NCBI GenBank assembly: GCA_008363215.1
Contig: RHKP01000002.1
Span: 124,001-188,000, forward strand
Length of the DNA: 64,000 nucleotides
Direction: 5' to 3'
Source: Cyanobacteria bacterium CYA
Lineage (GTDB): Bacteria > Planctomycetota > Phycisphaerae > Phycisphaerales > UBA1924
The translations under genes and the position numbers were made by a program. Below the pieces are notes generated by a model that saw nothing but the letters and a program-made list of their open reading frames with translations, was not told the origin of the DNA and did not search any database. Shown here piece after piece: positions 35,606 through 45,716 of this stretch. Within the stretch, counting starts at the first letter, position 1, and every line of letters starts with the position of its first letter.

Positions 35606-37498
35606 ATGGGCTCTGCATCCGGGATCGAATCCAGACGCCAGATCCGCAAACTCCCGGCGCTGCTGATCAACCAGATCGCGGCGGGCGAAGTGATCGAGCG
35701 CCCCGCCAGCGTGGTCAAGGAACTGGTCGAGAACGCGCTGGACGCGGGGGCGACGCGGATCGAGGTTGATCTCGAAGGCGGGGGTGTCGAACTGGTCCGC
35801 GTGCGAGATGACGGTTGCGGGATTTGGCGCGAGGAACTGGTGCTGGCGCTCAGCCCGCACGCGACGAGCAAGATCCGCGACGCCGAGGATCTGGACCGTA
35901 TCGTGACGATGGGCTTTCGCGGGGAGGCGCTTGCGTCGATCACGTCGGTGGCGCGTGTGCGTGTCGTGTCCAAGCCGCGGGGCCAGAGCGAGGCGTGGGA
36001 GATCTGCGGTGAGGGCGAGGACATCGCCGAACCGCGTCCGGCGGCCGGCGCGCCCGGGACGCTGATCGAGGTGCGCAACCTGTTCTTCAACACACCGGCG
36101 AGGCGGAAGTTCCTGCGCACCGCGCCGACCGAGCAGGGGCGCTGTATTGAGTGGCTGACGGATCTGGCAATCGCGCACGCGAGCGTGGGATTTATCGTCA
36201 GATGCGACGGACGCGTGCGGCTGGAGACCGGACCGGATCAGGAGCCGCGTCAGCGCGTGCTGGCGCTGCTCGGCGAGGAACTGGAAGGCGAACTGATCGA
36301 GGTGCGGGCCGACCGGTTTGAGGATGCGCGGGGGCTGACGCTGTGGGGACTGGTCGGGCGGCCGACCATCGCGCGGGCCACGCCAAAGGCCCAGCACGTG
36401 TTTCTCAACGGGCGGGCGGTTCGCGACCGCACCATCCAGCACGCGCTCAAGGAGAGTTATCGCGGGCTGGTAGAGCCGGGGCGGCATCCCACGGCCGTGC
36501 TGCTGATCGAGATGTCGCCGACGGCCGTGGACGTCAACGTGCACCCGGCGAAGTTGGAGGTGAGATTCCGCGATCAGTCGGCGGTGCATCAGGCGGTGCT
36601 CCACGCGGTGCGGGAGGCTCTGCGGAAGAGCGATCTCACGCCGCCGGTAAGCGGGCGACGGCATGAAGCGGGGGCGGGACTGCCCGGTGCGGGCTTCCCG
36701 GGCGCCGGCGGTGGAGGGGGGCCGAGGGTTCGGCATGAGGAGCATGTGCGCCCTGAGGCGCTGGTTGATTTCCTCAAGCGTGGTCCACTGCCCCCGCCTG
36801 CGGCGATTCGCGCCTCGCTGGACGAGTTGGCGCCGGGCGATTCTCCTGCATCGATGCGTCGCGACGCCGAGCCTGCGCAAGTCGAGCCGGAGCCGGACGA
36901 ATCGCTGCCTTCGCCGCGCCGGGCCGATCGGGTGTTGCAGATTCACAACAGTTACCTGGTGACGCAGGATGAGAGCGGGATCGTCATCATCGACCAGCAC
37001 GCGTTGCACGAGCGGGTGATGTTTGAGCGCCTGGCCGCCCGCGTCGGGCGCGAGCCGCTGGAGAGCCAGCAGTTGCTGTCGCCGGCGAGCGTCCACGCGA
37101 CGCGCCGGCAGATGGAGCGCGTTGAGGAACTCCAGCCGCTGCTTGACCGCTGCGGCATCGCGCTGCGGGCGATGGGCCCGCGCACGCTCGGGGTTGAGTC
37201 ATTCCCGTCGCTGCTGTTCCAGCGAGGCGTCGACCCGGTCGAGTTCATGACTGAACTGCTGGAAAAGGCCGAATCCGAGGAGTTCACACCCTCGGACGAA
37301 TCAGCGCTCCACGAGGTGCTGGACATGATGGCGTGCAAGGCCGCGATCAAGGCCGGCGATCACATGAGCGAGCAGGAGATGGACGAGTTACTGCGACTGC
37401 GTGAGAGCGTCGATCGGAGTTCCTCGTGCCCGCACGGGCGCCCGACGAGCGTGCGCCTGTCGATCGAGCAACTGGAGAAGTTGTTCCATCGCAGATGA
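35606..37498 (+). CDS. mutL: DNA mismatch repair protein MutL
   Basis: A 630-residue MutL. The GHKL ATPase motifs are ELVENALDAGA, DDGCGI and RGEALASI in the first 110 residues, followed by the transducer domain. A Gly/Pro-rich linker (about 350-440) precedes the C-terminal dimerisation domain. That domain carries the endonuclease motif as DQHALHERVMFE, which fits DQHA(x)2E(x)4E, together with ACKAAIKAGD and SCPHGRPT. It should therefore nick DNA itself, as in bacteria without MutH. No mutS lies in the window. Confidence 0.95.
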   Translation: MGSASGIESRRQIRKLPALLINQIAAGEVIERPASVVKELVENALDAGATRIEVDLEGGGVELVRVRDDGCGIWREELVLALSPHATSKIRDAEDLDRIVTMGFRGEALASITSVARVRVVSKPRGQSEAWEICGEGEDIAEPRPAAGAPGTLIEVRNLFFNTPARRKFLRTAPTEQGRCIEWLTDLAIAHASVGFIVRCDGRVRLETGPDQEPRQRVLALLGEELEGELIEVRADRFEDARGLTLWGLVGRPTIARATPKAQHVFLNGRAVRDRTIQHALKESYRGLVEPGRHPTAVLLIEMSPTAVDVNVHPAKLEVRFRDQSAVHQAVLHAVREALRKSDLTPPVSGRRHEAGAGLPGAGFPGAGGGGGPRVRHEEHVRPEALVDFLKRGPLPPPAAIRASLDELAPGDSPASMRRDAEPAQVEPEPDESLPSPRRADRVLQIHNSYLVTQDESGIVIIDQHALHERVMFERLAARVGREPLESQQLLSPASVHATRRQMERVEELQPLLDRCGIALRAMGPRTLGVESFPSLLFQRGVDPVEFMTELLEKAESEEFTPSDESALHEVLDMMACKAAIKAGDHMSEQEMDELLRLRESVDRSSSCPHGRPTSVRLSIEQLEKLFHRR

Positions 37499-37563
37499 GC
37501 ACCGCGATCGGTCAAGCGGATTCAAGTTGTATCTCGAGGGTGTTGGTCGCCGGACGCAAAATG

Positions 37564-37594
37564 AAAAAAGGGCCCCGGCATGGCGCCGGGGCCC
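37564..37594 (-). terminator. Intrinsic terminator of the metalloprotease gene
   Basis: A perfect 10-bp GC-only stem (37570-37579 with 37585-37594) with a 5-nt loop is followed on the minus strand by a run of six T (37569-37564). It lies 23 nt after the stop codon of the minus-strand metalloprotease gene. Confidence 0.9.
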
Positions 37595-37616
37595 GTCGGC
37601 TCGGTTGACGTGTGCG

Positions 37617-39884
37617 TCAGTTGGTGACGTTCACGGTCGACCAGTTGGAGTAGGTCGAGAAGATCGTCCCGTTCCTGGCGCGGACGCGATAGCGGAAGGT
37701 GCCGGCGCCCGGCGAGTCGTCGCGGGTCTCGACGTTGGCAGCCGTGTTGGCGATGACGCCCTGGTGGACCCACGAACCGCTGACCGACTGCTGACGCTGG
37801 ACCTGGAAGCCGGTCTCGTTGCTGCTGTTGTCATCCCAGGTGCAACGAGCGCTTCCGCCTCCCAGGTCGGCGGCGCTCATGTTGGTGGGCGCCGTCGGGG
37901 GTGTGGGATCGACCAGGGTCACGCTGCGCCATTTGGACCACGGGCCGGTGCCGGCGCCATTCTTGGCCCGCACGCGATAGCGCCACTTGCCGAAGCCGGC
38001 GGCGTCATCGTATTGCGTGGTGTTGGCAGGCAGGTTGGTCGCGATGGTTGTGAGGTTGGTCCAGACCGTACCGACCCTCTCCTGCCGCTGAACGTCCCAC
38101 GAGGTCTCGTTCGGCAGATCGGTCCAGGTGACGCGGGCGGTGCCGGTGCCGAGGTCGGTCGCACTGGGGCGATCGGGCTTCTCCGGGATCGTTTCGCCGC
38201 CGATGATGGTCAGGGTAATGGAGTCATCGTCGCTCAGTCCGCCGGTGTCGACGGCCGAGGCGGTGATCGTGTGCACGCCGCTCGACAGCCCGGAGTAGTT
38301 GAAACCGTTGCCGACGCCGAACGGGCCGTCAATGTTGGAGGTCCACACGGCGTTGGAGCCGATGTCCCCGTCCTCCGGGTCGCTGGCGAGCACGGAGAAG
38401 AACAGCGTGGAGCCGACGTTGGCGTTGGTGCCGTCAACGGGTGTGGTGATGATCACGCTCGGGGGTTCGTTGGGCGGGGGCCCATGGTCCACGCACCCGC
38501 GCGACGCGGCGTAACTGGCGATGCCCGAGGCCGAGACGCCGAAGTCAGGCAGCCCGAGCCCGTTGCATCCGCCGAGGCCCGAGCACATGATGTGGCACTG
38601 AGACTGCCCGTCGCAGTGCGGAGCACTGAAGTTGTGTCCCATTTCGTGGGCGGTGAGAGAGATGCGGCTGTTGTAGTTTCCGGTGAACCGTGACTGGCTG
38701 AGCCCGAAGCCGTTGTTGGTGCACACAGCGCTCAGCCAGGCGATGCCGATGACGCTGCCGTTGATGCTGCGTCCGGTCATGAGGTGCGCCAGGTCGCGGT
38801 GCACGCCGGTGTGATTGGCAAGCCAGTGCGAGCGAAACTGATTGAGCAGCGTTTCGGCCGAGTTGCTGGTGTAGGGGTTCGATCCGCTGGAAGTGCGGAC
38901 GATGATCTCCGTGATCACGAACGTGACGTCGCAGTCACGCTCGTAGATCGTGTTGATCCCGTTCTGGATGTTCTCGATGTCCGCGATCGTGTTGTTCTGC
39001 GAAGACCCGTTCAACTGGTAGAACTGGTAATCGGCGTCGTACGCGACTTCGGCCGTGTGAATGGTGGTCCCGCGCGGGCTGCCGGCCTGGAGGTCGATGT
39101 CGCTGAAGCCGTCGTGCTCGGCATGCTCGAGCGCGCCGCCGCAACTATGCCCGGTCGCCCGTGTGGCAAGCCCGGGATAGACGACGTACACGTCGGCGGG
39201 CACTCCATCGAGCACGTCAGCAAGAGGCTGAATGTACCACCCGTCGTCCGGATCGTCGTTGAAGATGACCTGTGCGGTCATGTGCTCGCCGATCGACGCG
39301 GCCACGCGGCTGCCCGGGATCTCAACGACGCGTCCGCGATAGGTCTGCTCGACCGGGGCAGGCGTCTGCACCAGATTCCCGCTGCCGTCATCGACCAGCA
39401 GACGGAAGTCAGGGCTGCGGACGCTGGAAGGCGTCAGTTCGAGCGTGTACACCCCTCCGCCGAGGACCACGGGAACATACATCGTCTGGCGCGTGTTGCC
39501 GGGGACGGTGAGCGTCTCGAGCGTGTGGATGTCAATGCCCAGATCGTTGCCGATGAACGAGTCGGTCGACTCGACGTCGGCAATGACGGCAGTGGGGAAC
39601 TGTCCGAGCAGCGAGCGGGCCGATGCGACTCCCACCCCGGCCCGGACGAGTTGGGCGCCCGACTCATCGGTGCCCAGCACCGTGCCGTCGACAACCGACA
39701 GGGCCGCCGCCCGTGCGGCTTGCGAGGCCTCGGCGCCCCACACCACGATCATGGTGCCGGCGCCGAAATCGTCATTGAGCCGAGCCAGGGCGCCCGAATC
39801 CAACGGCTGGGGCCCGGAGGCCAGAGCAGATCCGCAGGTCAGCGCGAGCAACGCCCCGCCTGCCAGTTTGCCAACATTTTTCAT
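37617..39884 (-). CDS. Secreted reprolysin-like zinc metalloprotease with fibronectin-type modules
   Basis: A 755-residue exported protease. The signal peptide is MKNVGKLAGGALLALTCGSA. The zinc site HEMGHNFSAPH (413-423) is the HExxHxxxxxH of metzincins, followed by Cys-rich sequence (CDGQSQCHIMCSG), as in reprolysins (M12B). The N-terminal 200 residues look like a prodomain. After the catalytic domain come an Ig/cadherin-like region (ITTPVDGTNANVGSTLFF, about 480-560) and two fibronectin III-like repeats (each ending in KWRYRVRAKNG or TFRYRVRARNG). It should act outside the cell on proteins. Confidence 0.88.
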   Translation of the reverse strand: MKNVGKLAGGALLALTCGSALASGPQPLDSGALARLNDDFGAGTMIVVWGAEASQAARAAALSVVDGTVLGTDESGAQLVRAGVGVASARSLLGQFPTAVIADVESTDSFIGNDLGIDIHTLETLTVPGNTRQTMYVPVVLGGGVYTLELTPSSVRSPDFRLLVDDGSGNLVQTPAPVEQTYRGRVVEIPGSRVAASIGEHMTAQVIFNDDPDDGWYIQPLADVLDGVPADVYVVYPGLATRATGHSCGGALEHAEHDGFSDIDLQAGSPRGTTIHTAEVAYDADYQFYQLNGSSQNNTIADIENIQNGINTIYERDCDVTFVITEIIVRTSSGSNPYTSNSAETLLNQFRSHWLANHTGVHRDLAHLMTGRSINGSVIGIAWLSAVCTNNGFGLSQSRFTGNYNSRISLTAHEMGHNFSAPHCDGQSQCHIMCSGLGGCNGLGLPDFGVSASGIASYAASRGCVDHGPPPNEPPSVIITTPVDGTNANVGSTLFFSVLASDPEDGDIGSNAVWTSNIDGPFGVGNGFNYSGLSSGVHTITASAVDTGGLSDDDSITLTIIGGETIPEKPDRPSATDLGTGTARVTWTDLPNETSWDVQRQERVGTVWTNLTTIATNLPANTTQYDDAAGFGKWRYRVRAKNGAGTGPWSKWRSVTLVDPTPPTAPTNMSAADLGGGSARCTWDDNSSNETGFQVQRQQSVSGSWVHQGVIANTAANVETRDDSPGAGTFRYRVRARNGTIFSTYSNWSTVNVTN

Positions 39885-40223
39885 CGCAGTCTCCGTACTG
39901 AAATTGGAGCCCCGTTCCACCTGAGGACGGATGGCGCTGAATTCGAGCACATCGCCCCCAAGCGAGTCGCCTGGGCTCTGAAGGCAACCCCTCCATCAGA
40001 CCCATACAAAGCCTGCACAAACAGACACAAGGCCTTCGCGAAAAACCGCAAGTACCGTGGTTTCAGCCAGATAGGCTGACCCCCTCCGTGGAATCGATAA
40101 AATACCTAGACGTGCCGGACTTCGCAAGCGCCATCCGGCAGGTGCACGCTAAAGAATTTACCGCAGCACAGGCTGGGGGGATGCCCAGAACAGGGCGTCG
40201 TGGCCCTATCGGACCTGTCTCCG
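39885..40223. other. Intergenic region upstream of the metalloprotease gene
   Basis: This 339-nt gap holds no gene I can support. It is notably less GC-rich than its surroundings and contains a small hairpin (40063-40068 with 40074-40079). The metalloprotease promoter must be here; TTGTGT followed 16-17 nt later by a TTGTAT-like hexamer on the minus strand is only a weak candidate. Confidence 0.4.
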
Positions 40224-41414
40224 TCACGGAATGCCCGGTACCGCAAGGTCCATCCAGACGGGGAAGTGATCACTGGTACCGTCCTCAACCTGTCGCCACA
40301 CACCGGAGGCCAGGGGCGTCAGACGGGCCGAGGGCAAGATGTAGTCAACCCTCAGCCCGAACCGTGCGGTATCGTCGGCGTCGAGCCCTTCGATCGAGAA
40401 GTCGCTGGTGGGTGCCGTCGCGGAATTGATCCGCTGGTTCGAGAGCAGGAAGCGGTCGATCGGATCTCGGTACGAGTCGCCTTCGTCCGGGTCGGCGTTG
40501 AGGTCGCCGAGGATCACGAATGCCGAGTCGCCGGGCAGCCCGCCCCGGACATTGGCATCGTCCACGATGTAGTCGGCATTGGCGATGTAGTCGGCCCAGA
40601 AGCGGATTTCATCGTGATTGCGCCGCTTGTTGCGATCTTCGGGCCCGTCGAAGGCGGGGGGCGTCGGGTGGCTGCACAGGAAGTGAATCACGGCACCATT
40701 GGGCAGTGTGACCGGCACGTCCCAGTGGCTCTTGGAACTGAGCCGGAAGAGATCGAGTACCTCGGCGGGGTAGAACATGCTCCCGTCTTCCTTGCGGGGC
40801 AGTTCCGGATCAGGCATTGATTTCCACGGGAAAAGCCGGAAGGTGCGGATCTTTTCTGTGTCGATGCTCAGGCGTTCGTCGACCAGCAGGGCCATGCCGT
40901 ACTGCCCGGGAAAGGTGCCGTAGCCCCAGGAGTCATTGCCGTAGGTCCGGGCACGTTCGCTGACCGGGGGGCGGGTGCCGTCGGCGGCCACGGGCTCTGG
41001 AAGCGGGAAGGCCGACTGGGCTTCCCCGCTCTGGTCCAGGTCGAATCCGCTGGGCATGCCGGTGTTTGGGCGCGAGGTGTAGACGTGATAGGTGATCGGG
41101 GTCAACCCCTCTTTCTGCGGGACGCTGAGGTAGTTCTTGACGAACTGTTCGGCGGTCCACGAGCCGGTCTCCGGCCGTGAGAAGTCGTTGGGCGCGGCGA
41201 AGGCGATTTCATTGAGCAGAATCACGTTGGGAGCGATGCGTTGAATCGTCTCGGCCAGTTGTCGCATGCGCGGGTTGCGTGCGTCGGCCACGTCGTCGGG
41301 ACGGACGTCTTCAAGGTTGAAGGTGGCAACGCGGATGGCCAGGGTCGAGGCCTCCTGAGCCAGGGCGCCGGTCGCCACGACAGCCGCACAAACCGCTCCA
41401 GCAAGATACCGCAT
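40224..41414 (-). CDS. Endonuclease/exonuclease/phosphatase family protein, exported
   Basis: A 396-residue member of the DNase I-like (EEP) superfamily with a signal peptide (MRYLAGAVCAAVVATGALA). Motifs: VATFNLEDV near the start of the mature chain, ILLNEIAF (metal-binding Glu), FVILGDLNADPDEGDS (Asp and Asn), and the final SDHFPVW (Asp-His pair). The large insertions fit secreted nucleases or phosphodiesterases; DNA, RNA or phospholipid could be the substrate. ATG 41414 starts the signal peptide; codons further upstream run through the tRNA gene antisense and are not real. Confidence 0.87.
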   Translation of the reverse strand: MRYLAGAVCAAVVATGALAQEASTLAIRVATFNLEDVRPDDVADARNPRMRQLAETIQRIAPNVILLNEIAFAAPNDFSRPETGSWTAEQFVKNYLSVPQKEGLTPITYHVYTSRPNTGMPSGFDLDQSGEAQSAFPLPEPVAADGTRPPVSERARTYGNDSWGYGTFPGQYGMALLVDERLSIDTEKIRTFRLFPWKSMPDPELPRKEDGSMFYPAEVLDLFRLSSKSHWDVPVTLPNGAVIHFLCSHPTPPAFDGPEDRNKRRNHDEIRFWADYIANADYIVDDANVRGGLPGDSAFVILGDLNADPDEGDSYRDPIDRFLLSNQRINSATAPTSDFSIEGLDADDTARFGLRVDYILPSARLTPLASGVWRQVEDGTSDHFPVWMDLAVPGIP

Positions 41415-41515
41415 TGAAGTCTCCTTGGCGTACCCGTGCAGCATAGCCGGAACACACGTCGCTTGTCGGAGACGGTTGACAACCGTCCGCACCGGGCGAG
41501 ACTTCCCATAGATCG

Positions 41516-41589
41516 GTCCCGGTAGCTCAGTTGGATAGAGCAGCGGACTTCTAATCCGCAGGTCGTGCGTTCGAATCGCACCCGGGATG
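41516..41589 (+). tRNA. tRNA-Arg (TCT anticodon)
   Basis: A complete cloverleaf: 7-bp acceptor stem (41516-41522 with 41582-41588, first pair G-T), D-arm GCTC/GAGC, anticodon stem GCGGA/TCCGC with loop CTTCTAA (anticodon TCT, reading AGA), and T-arm GTGCG/CGCAC with loop TTCGAAT. The discriminator base is G and CCA is not encoded. The genes downstream are accessory in type, so it is a plausible integration site. Confidence 0.95.
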
Positions 41590-41929
41590 CTTGGGCGTTC
41601 ACGGCCCGGGGCAGGGCTGAGCCACCAGTTGCAGGTAGCGATGCACGTCGAAGAAGTTGGCGAGCCCGTGGGCGTTGCCGTCGGCCGGCGGAACTGCGAC
41701 ATGGACTGTCCATCGGCGTATCCGGCTCATGCGGGCGGCGCGGCGGGATGGCGGTGTGCTCAACATCGTCCGCCGCGACGTGTTCGACATGCGCGGCCGG
41801 AAGGTGCGGGCAGTCGCGAGTGCGCGGAAGTTTGCGGGCTGGCTGATGTTGGTCAACGCCGGGCAGGTGGTCGATCGTTGGTCGCGGCGGTTCGTTCCTA
41901 AACTTCCTGTACCGCCAGCGAGGAGCACG
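41590..41929. other. Region between tRNA-Arg and the histidine kinase gene
   Basis: No convincing gene lies in these 340 nt. The kinase frame is open backwards through part of it, but without homology or a start with a ribosome-binding site. A direct repeat of the tRNA 3' end, as left by an integrative element, was not found by eye further downstream. Confidence 0.45.
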
Positions 41930-43159
41930 ATGAGCCGGTCCCCCGCCCACCCCCCTGCAGACGCCACCCCGCAACCGTCCCGGCAGTCACCACAGGCCGC
42001 TTTCGCCGCCGGCGAATCGGCGGGCGCGGATGGCGAACTGGCAGGCCAACTCCGCGAGCGGATCAAGGAACTCACGTGCCTGTACGAGGTCGCGGCAGCG
42101 TTCGCCCGCTGCCGCGGCTCACTACCCGAGGGCCTGGAGCGCATCGTCGCGATGCTCCCGGGCGCGTGCCGCTTCCCGGATCGCGCGGCTGCGTGCCTGT
42201 GCCTCGACGACCTGACGCTCGCGTCGCCCCAGTTTGCCGACGGTGCGAACGCCGCTGGATCGAGGATCACCTCCGACCTGCTGGTCGCCAAGCAGCGGCG
42301 TGGGGCGATCACGCTGGCGTACCCGGCGGCCTTGCCGTGCGGCGATGGCGGCGATCTGTTCCTCCCGGAGGAGCGGTCACTGCTGGAGGCCGTGGCAAGC
42401 CAGGTCGGCGTCTTTGTTGAGAGCGTCGAGGCCGAGCGGCGGCGTTCGAGCATGGAGTCGCAACTCCGGCACGCCGACCGCCTGGCGACTATCGGCCAGC
42501 TTGCCGCGGGCGTTGCCCACGAACTCAACGAGCCGCTGGGCAACACGCTGGGCTTCGCGCAACTCGCGCTCAAAGCGCCGGGTCTGCCCGAGCAGGTCCG
42601 CGCGGACCTGACGAGGATCGTACAGGCCGCGCTCCACGGACGCGAGATCATCCGCAAACTCCTGGTCTTTGCCCGCCAGGCCCCCGTGTCCAAGCAGCGC
42701 ATCGGCATCAACGGCGTGATCGAAGAAGCAATGTTCCTTCTCGAGGCCGGGTGCGAGAACCCAGGTATCCGGTTCGTCCGTGACCTGGGACAAAGCCTGC
42801 CGGAGATCGAGGCCGACCCCGTGCAGATCCGGCAAGTCGTCAGCAACCTGGTCATCAACGCAATCCAGGCTATCGCGGGCAAAGGCACGGTCCGTGTGTG
42901 CAGCCGGGCTGAGGGGGACGGGGGCGGAGTGATGCTCTGCGTCGAGGACGACGGGGCGGGGATGAGTCCCGAGGTGCTCCGCCGCGCGTTCGACCCGTTC
43001 TTCACCACCAAGGATGTCGGGGAGGGCACGGGACTGGGACTGGCCGTCGTGCAGGGGATCGTCGCGGGGCACGGCGGCGGCATCGAGGTCGAGTCCCAGC
43101 CCGGGCGCGGCAGCACGTTCCGCGTGCATCTGCCCATCCGGTCCACACCCACCGCATAG
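41930..43159 (+). CDS. Soluble histidine kinase (NtrB/ZraS-like)
   Basis: A 409-residue two-component sensor kinase without clear transmembrane helices. Residues about 45-165 look like a GAF-type sensor (LTCLYEVAAAFAR...). The phosphoacceptor His197 is in GVAHELNEPLGN, and the ATPase part has NLVINAIQA, VEDDGAGM and GTGLGLAVV. GAGGAG (41920-41925) precedes ATG 41930. The regulator gene starts 6 nt after its stop, so it is the cognate partner. The signal is unknown; a cytoplasmic redox or metabolite cue fits the architecture. Confidence 0.92.
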   Translation: MSRSPAHPPADATPQPSRQSPQAAFAAGESAGADGELAGQLRERIKELTCLYEVAAAFARCRGSLPEGLERIVAMLPGACRFPDRAAACLCLDDLTLASPQFADGANAAGSRITSDLLVAKQRRGAITLAYPAALPCGDGGDLFLPEERSLLEAVASQVGVFVESVEAERRRSSMESQLRHADRLATIGQLAAGVAHELNEPLGNTLGFAQLALKAPGLPEQVRADLTRIVQAALHGREIIRKLLVFARQAPVSKQRIGINGVIEEAMFLLEAGCENPGIRFVRDLGQSLPEIEADPVQIRQVVSNLVINAIQAIAGKGTVRVCSRAEGDGGGVMLCVEDDGAGMSPEVLRRAFDPFFTTKDVGEGTGLGLAVVQGIVAGHGGGIEVESQPGRGSTFRVHLPIRSTPTA

Positions 43160-43165
43160 GAAGCC

Positions 43166-44593
<1,428 letters not shown>

Positions 44594-44726
44594 GGTGCGA
44601 CCTCATCCGCGTGCTTCGCCGCGGTCGCCGCCCATGGTCGCATCCCACGCACAACGCCCCGGTGAACCCGGGGGCGTGGCGATTCGCTTGGATTGTTCGC
44701 GGCACTGACGCTGCGCTGCGGAGCGA

Positions 44727-45386
44727 TCAGGCGGCGATCGTCGCCTGCGACTGCTCGCCCCACGGCCCGCGTTCGCCGGTGGGCGAGACCCAGCGCAGCC
44801 AGTAGTACGCGGTCTTGCCCCCGTCGGCGGCGGGGAAGTTGAGGACGTATGGCGCGTTGGTATCGACCGCAATGAAGCGCAGTTCGCTCTCGCCGGCCGG
44901 GGGCGTGTCGCCGACCTTGTTCCAGATCTCGACGCCCAGCACGCCCGCGGGCTTGGCCTTGCGGGTGGGCGTGGTTTCGTCGACGAAGCGGAGCGTGTGC
45001 TGCAGGCGGGCCCCGCACTCGATGGTGCAGATGGGCGCGGTGGTCGGCGGGCCGATGGGTCCGGGCTGCTGAGCCACGGTGATCCCGAGCGCCGCCTTCT
45101 CGGCATCGCTCACGACGCTCGACGCCTGCAAGCGGCGCACGAGCGGGCGGATCGCGGCGGTGAGCCCGGCGCGGGCCTCATCCTTGCTCTGCTTGGCGGC
45201 CTGGGCCGCGGCCTTGGCGGCGATGTGCCCGGCGAAGTTGGTGTTGAAGAGGGTCTGGTTGGTGGTGACGGGCGTCATGTCCGCGGCGACCAGGCCGAGC
45301 GCGGCGAGGTTGGCGTTGGCGTAGGTGACGAAGTTCGTGACCCACGCCTGATAGTCGGCATCCGGACCGGGGAGATAGTCGGCCAT
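44727..45386 (-). CDS. Unknown 219-residue protein, intact member of a three-copy family
   Basis: A 219-residue protein in two parts. The N-terminal half (about 1-110) is helical (WVTNFVTYANANLAALG, then an Ala/Lys-rich helix and RPLVRRLQASSVVSDAEKA). The C-terminal half (about 120-219) is beta-rich, Ig- or fibronectin-like, ending in AYYWLRWVSPTGERGPWGEQ. No signal peptide is present. Two decayed relatives lie at 47763-47855 and 49708-50188. Structure-type or host-surface binding roles are possible, but function is unknown. It is convergent with the sigma-54 regulator gene. Confidence 0.75.
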   Translation of the reverse strand: MADYLPGPDADYQAWVTNFVTYANANLAALGLVAADMTPVTTNQTLFNTNFAGHIAAKAAAQAAKQSKDEARAGLTAAIRPLVRRLQASSVVSDAEKAALGITVAQQPGPIGPPTTAPICTIECGARLQHTLRFVDETTPTRKAKPAGVLGVEIWNKVGDTPPAGESELRFIAVDTNAPYVLNFPAADGGKTAYYWLRWVSPTGERGPWGEQSQATIAA

Positions 45387-45716
45387 GTTCTTCTACCTTT
45401 GCTGCTGGATTCGGCGGCCCGCTCAGGGAAACGCCACACCGCTACCCGAGCCGTCGATCGGCGCGCGGGGGGCACTGGATGGCGCATCGGCGGGATCTCG
45501 GGGTGACTTCACGACGGCGCGCACGATCGGCGGCAGATTCCCGGCGCAAACGGCGCTCCCTCATCCTCTGTTTAGAAATGGTGCGCGGATGCCGGGGAGG
45601 GCTTGCAGGCCTCCCCCGGCATCCCCACCCGCTTCGAACGGACGACGCACGAGAGCGGGGGTTGCAGGGGGCGGCAAGCCCCCTGCATCACGCGCCGCAA
45701 GCCAGTCGGCACAGGC
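45387..45716. other. Intergenic region with two palindromes
   Basis: No gene is supported in these 330 nt. Two hairpins are visible: 45589-45600 with 45610-45622 (one bulged base), and a perfect 10-bp stem, 45663-45672 with 45678-45687. The second lies 30 nt after the stop of the minus-strand GHKL ATPase gene and could end its transcript, although no T-run follows. Confidence 0.55.

Noticed and set aside
38784..40079. 431-codon open frame on the plus strand
   Set aside because: It is antisense to the metalloprotease gene with its HExxH site and signal peptide.
41415..41702. N-terminal extension of the EEP-family gene
   Set aside because: The extension reads the tRNA-Arg gene antisense (the well-known false peptide IRTHDLRIRSPLLYPTELPG); the signal peptide starts at 41414.
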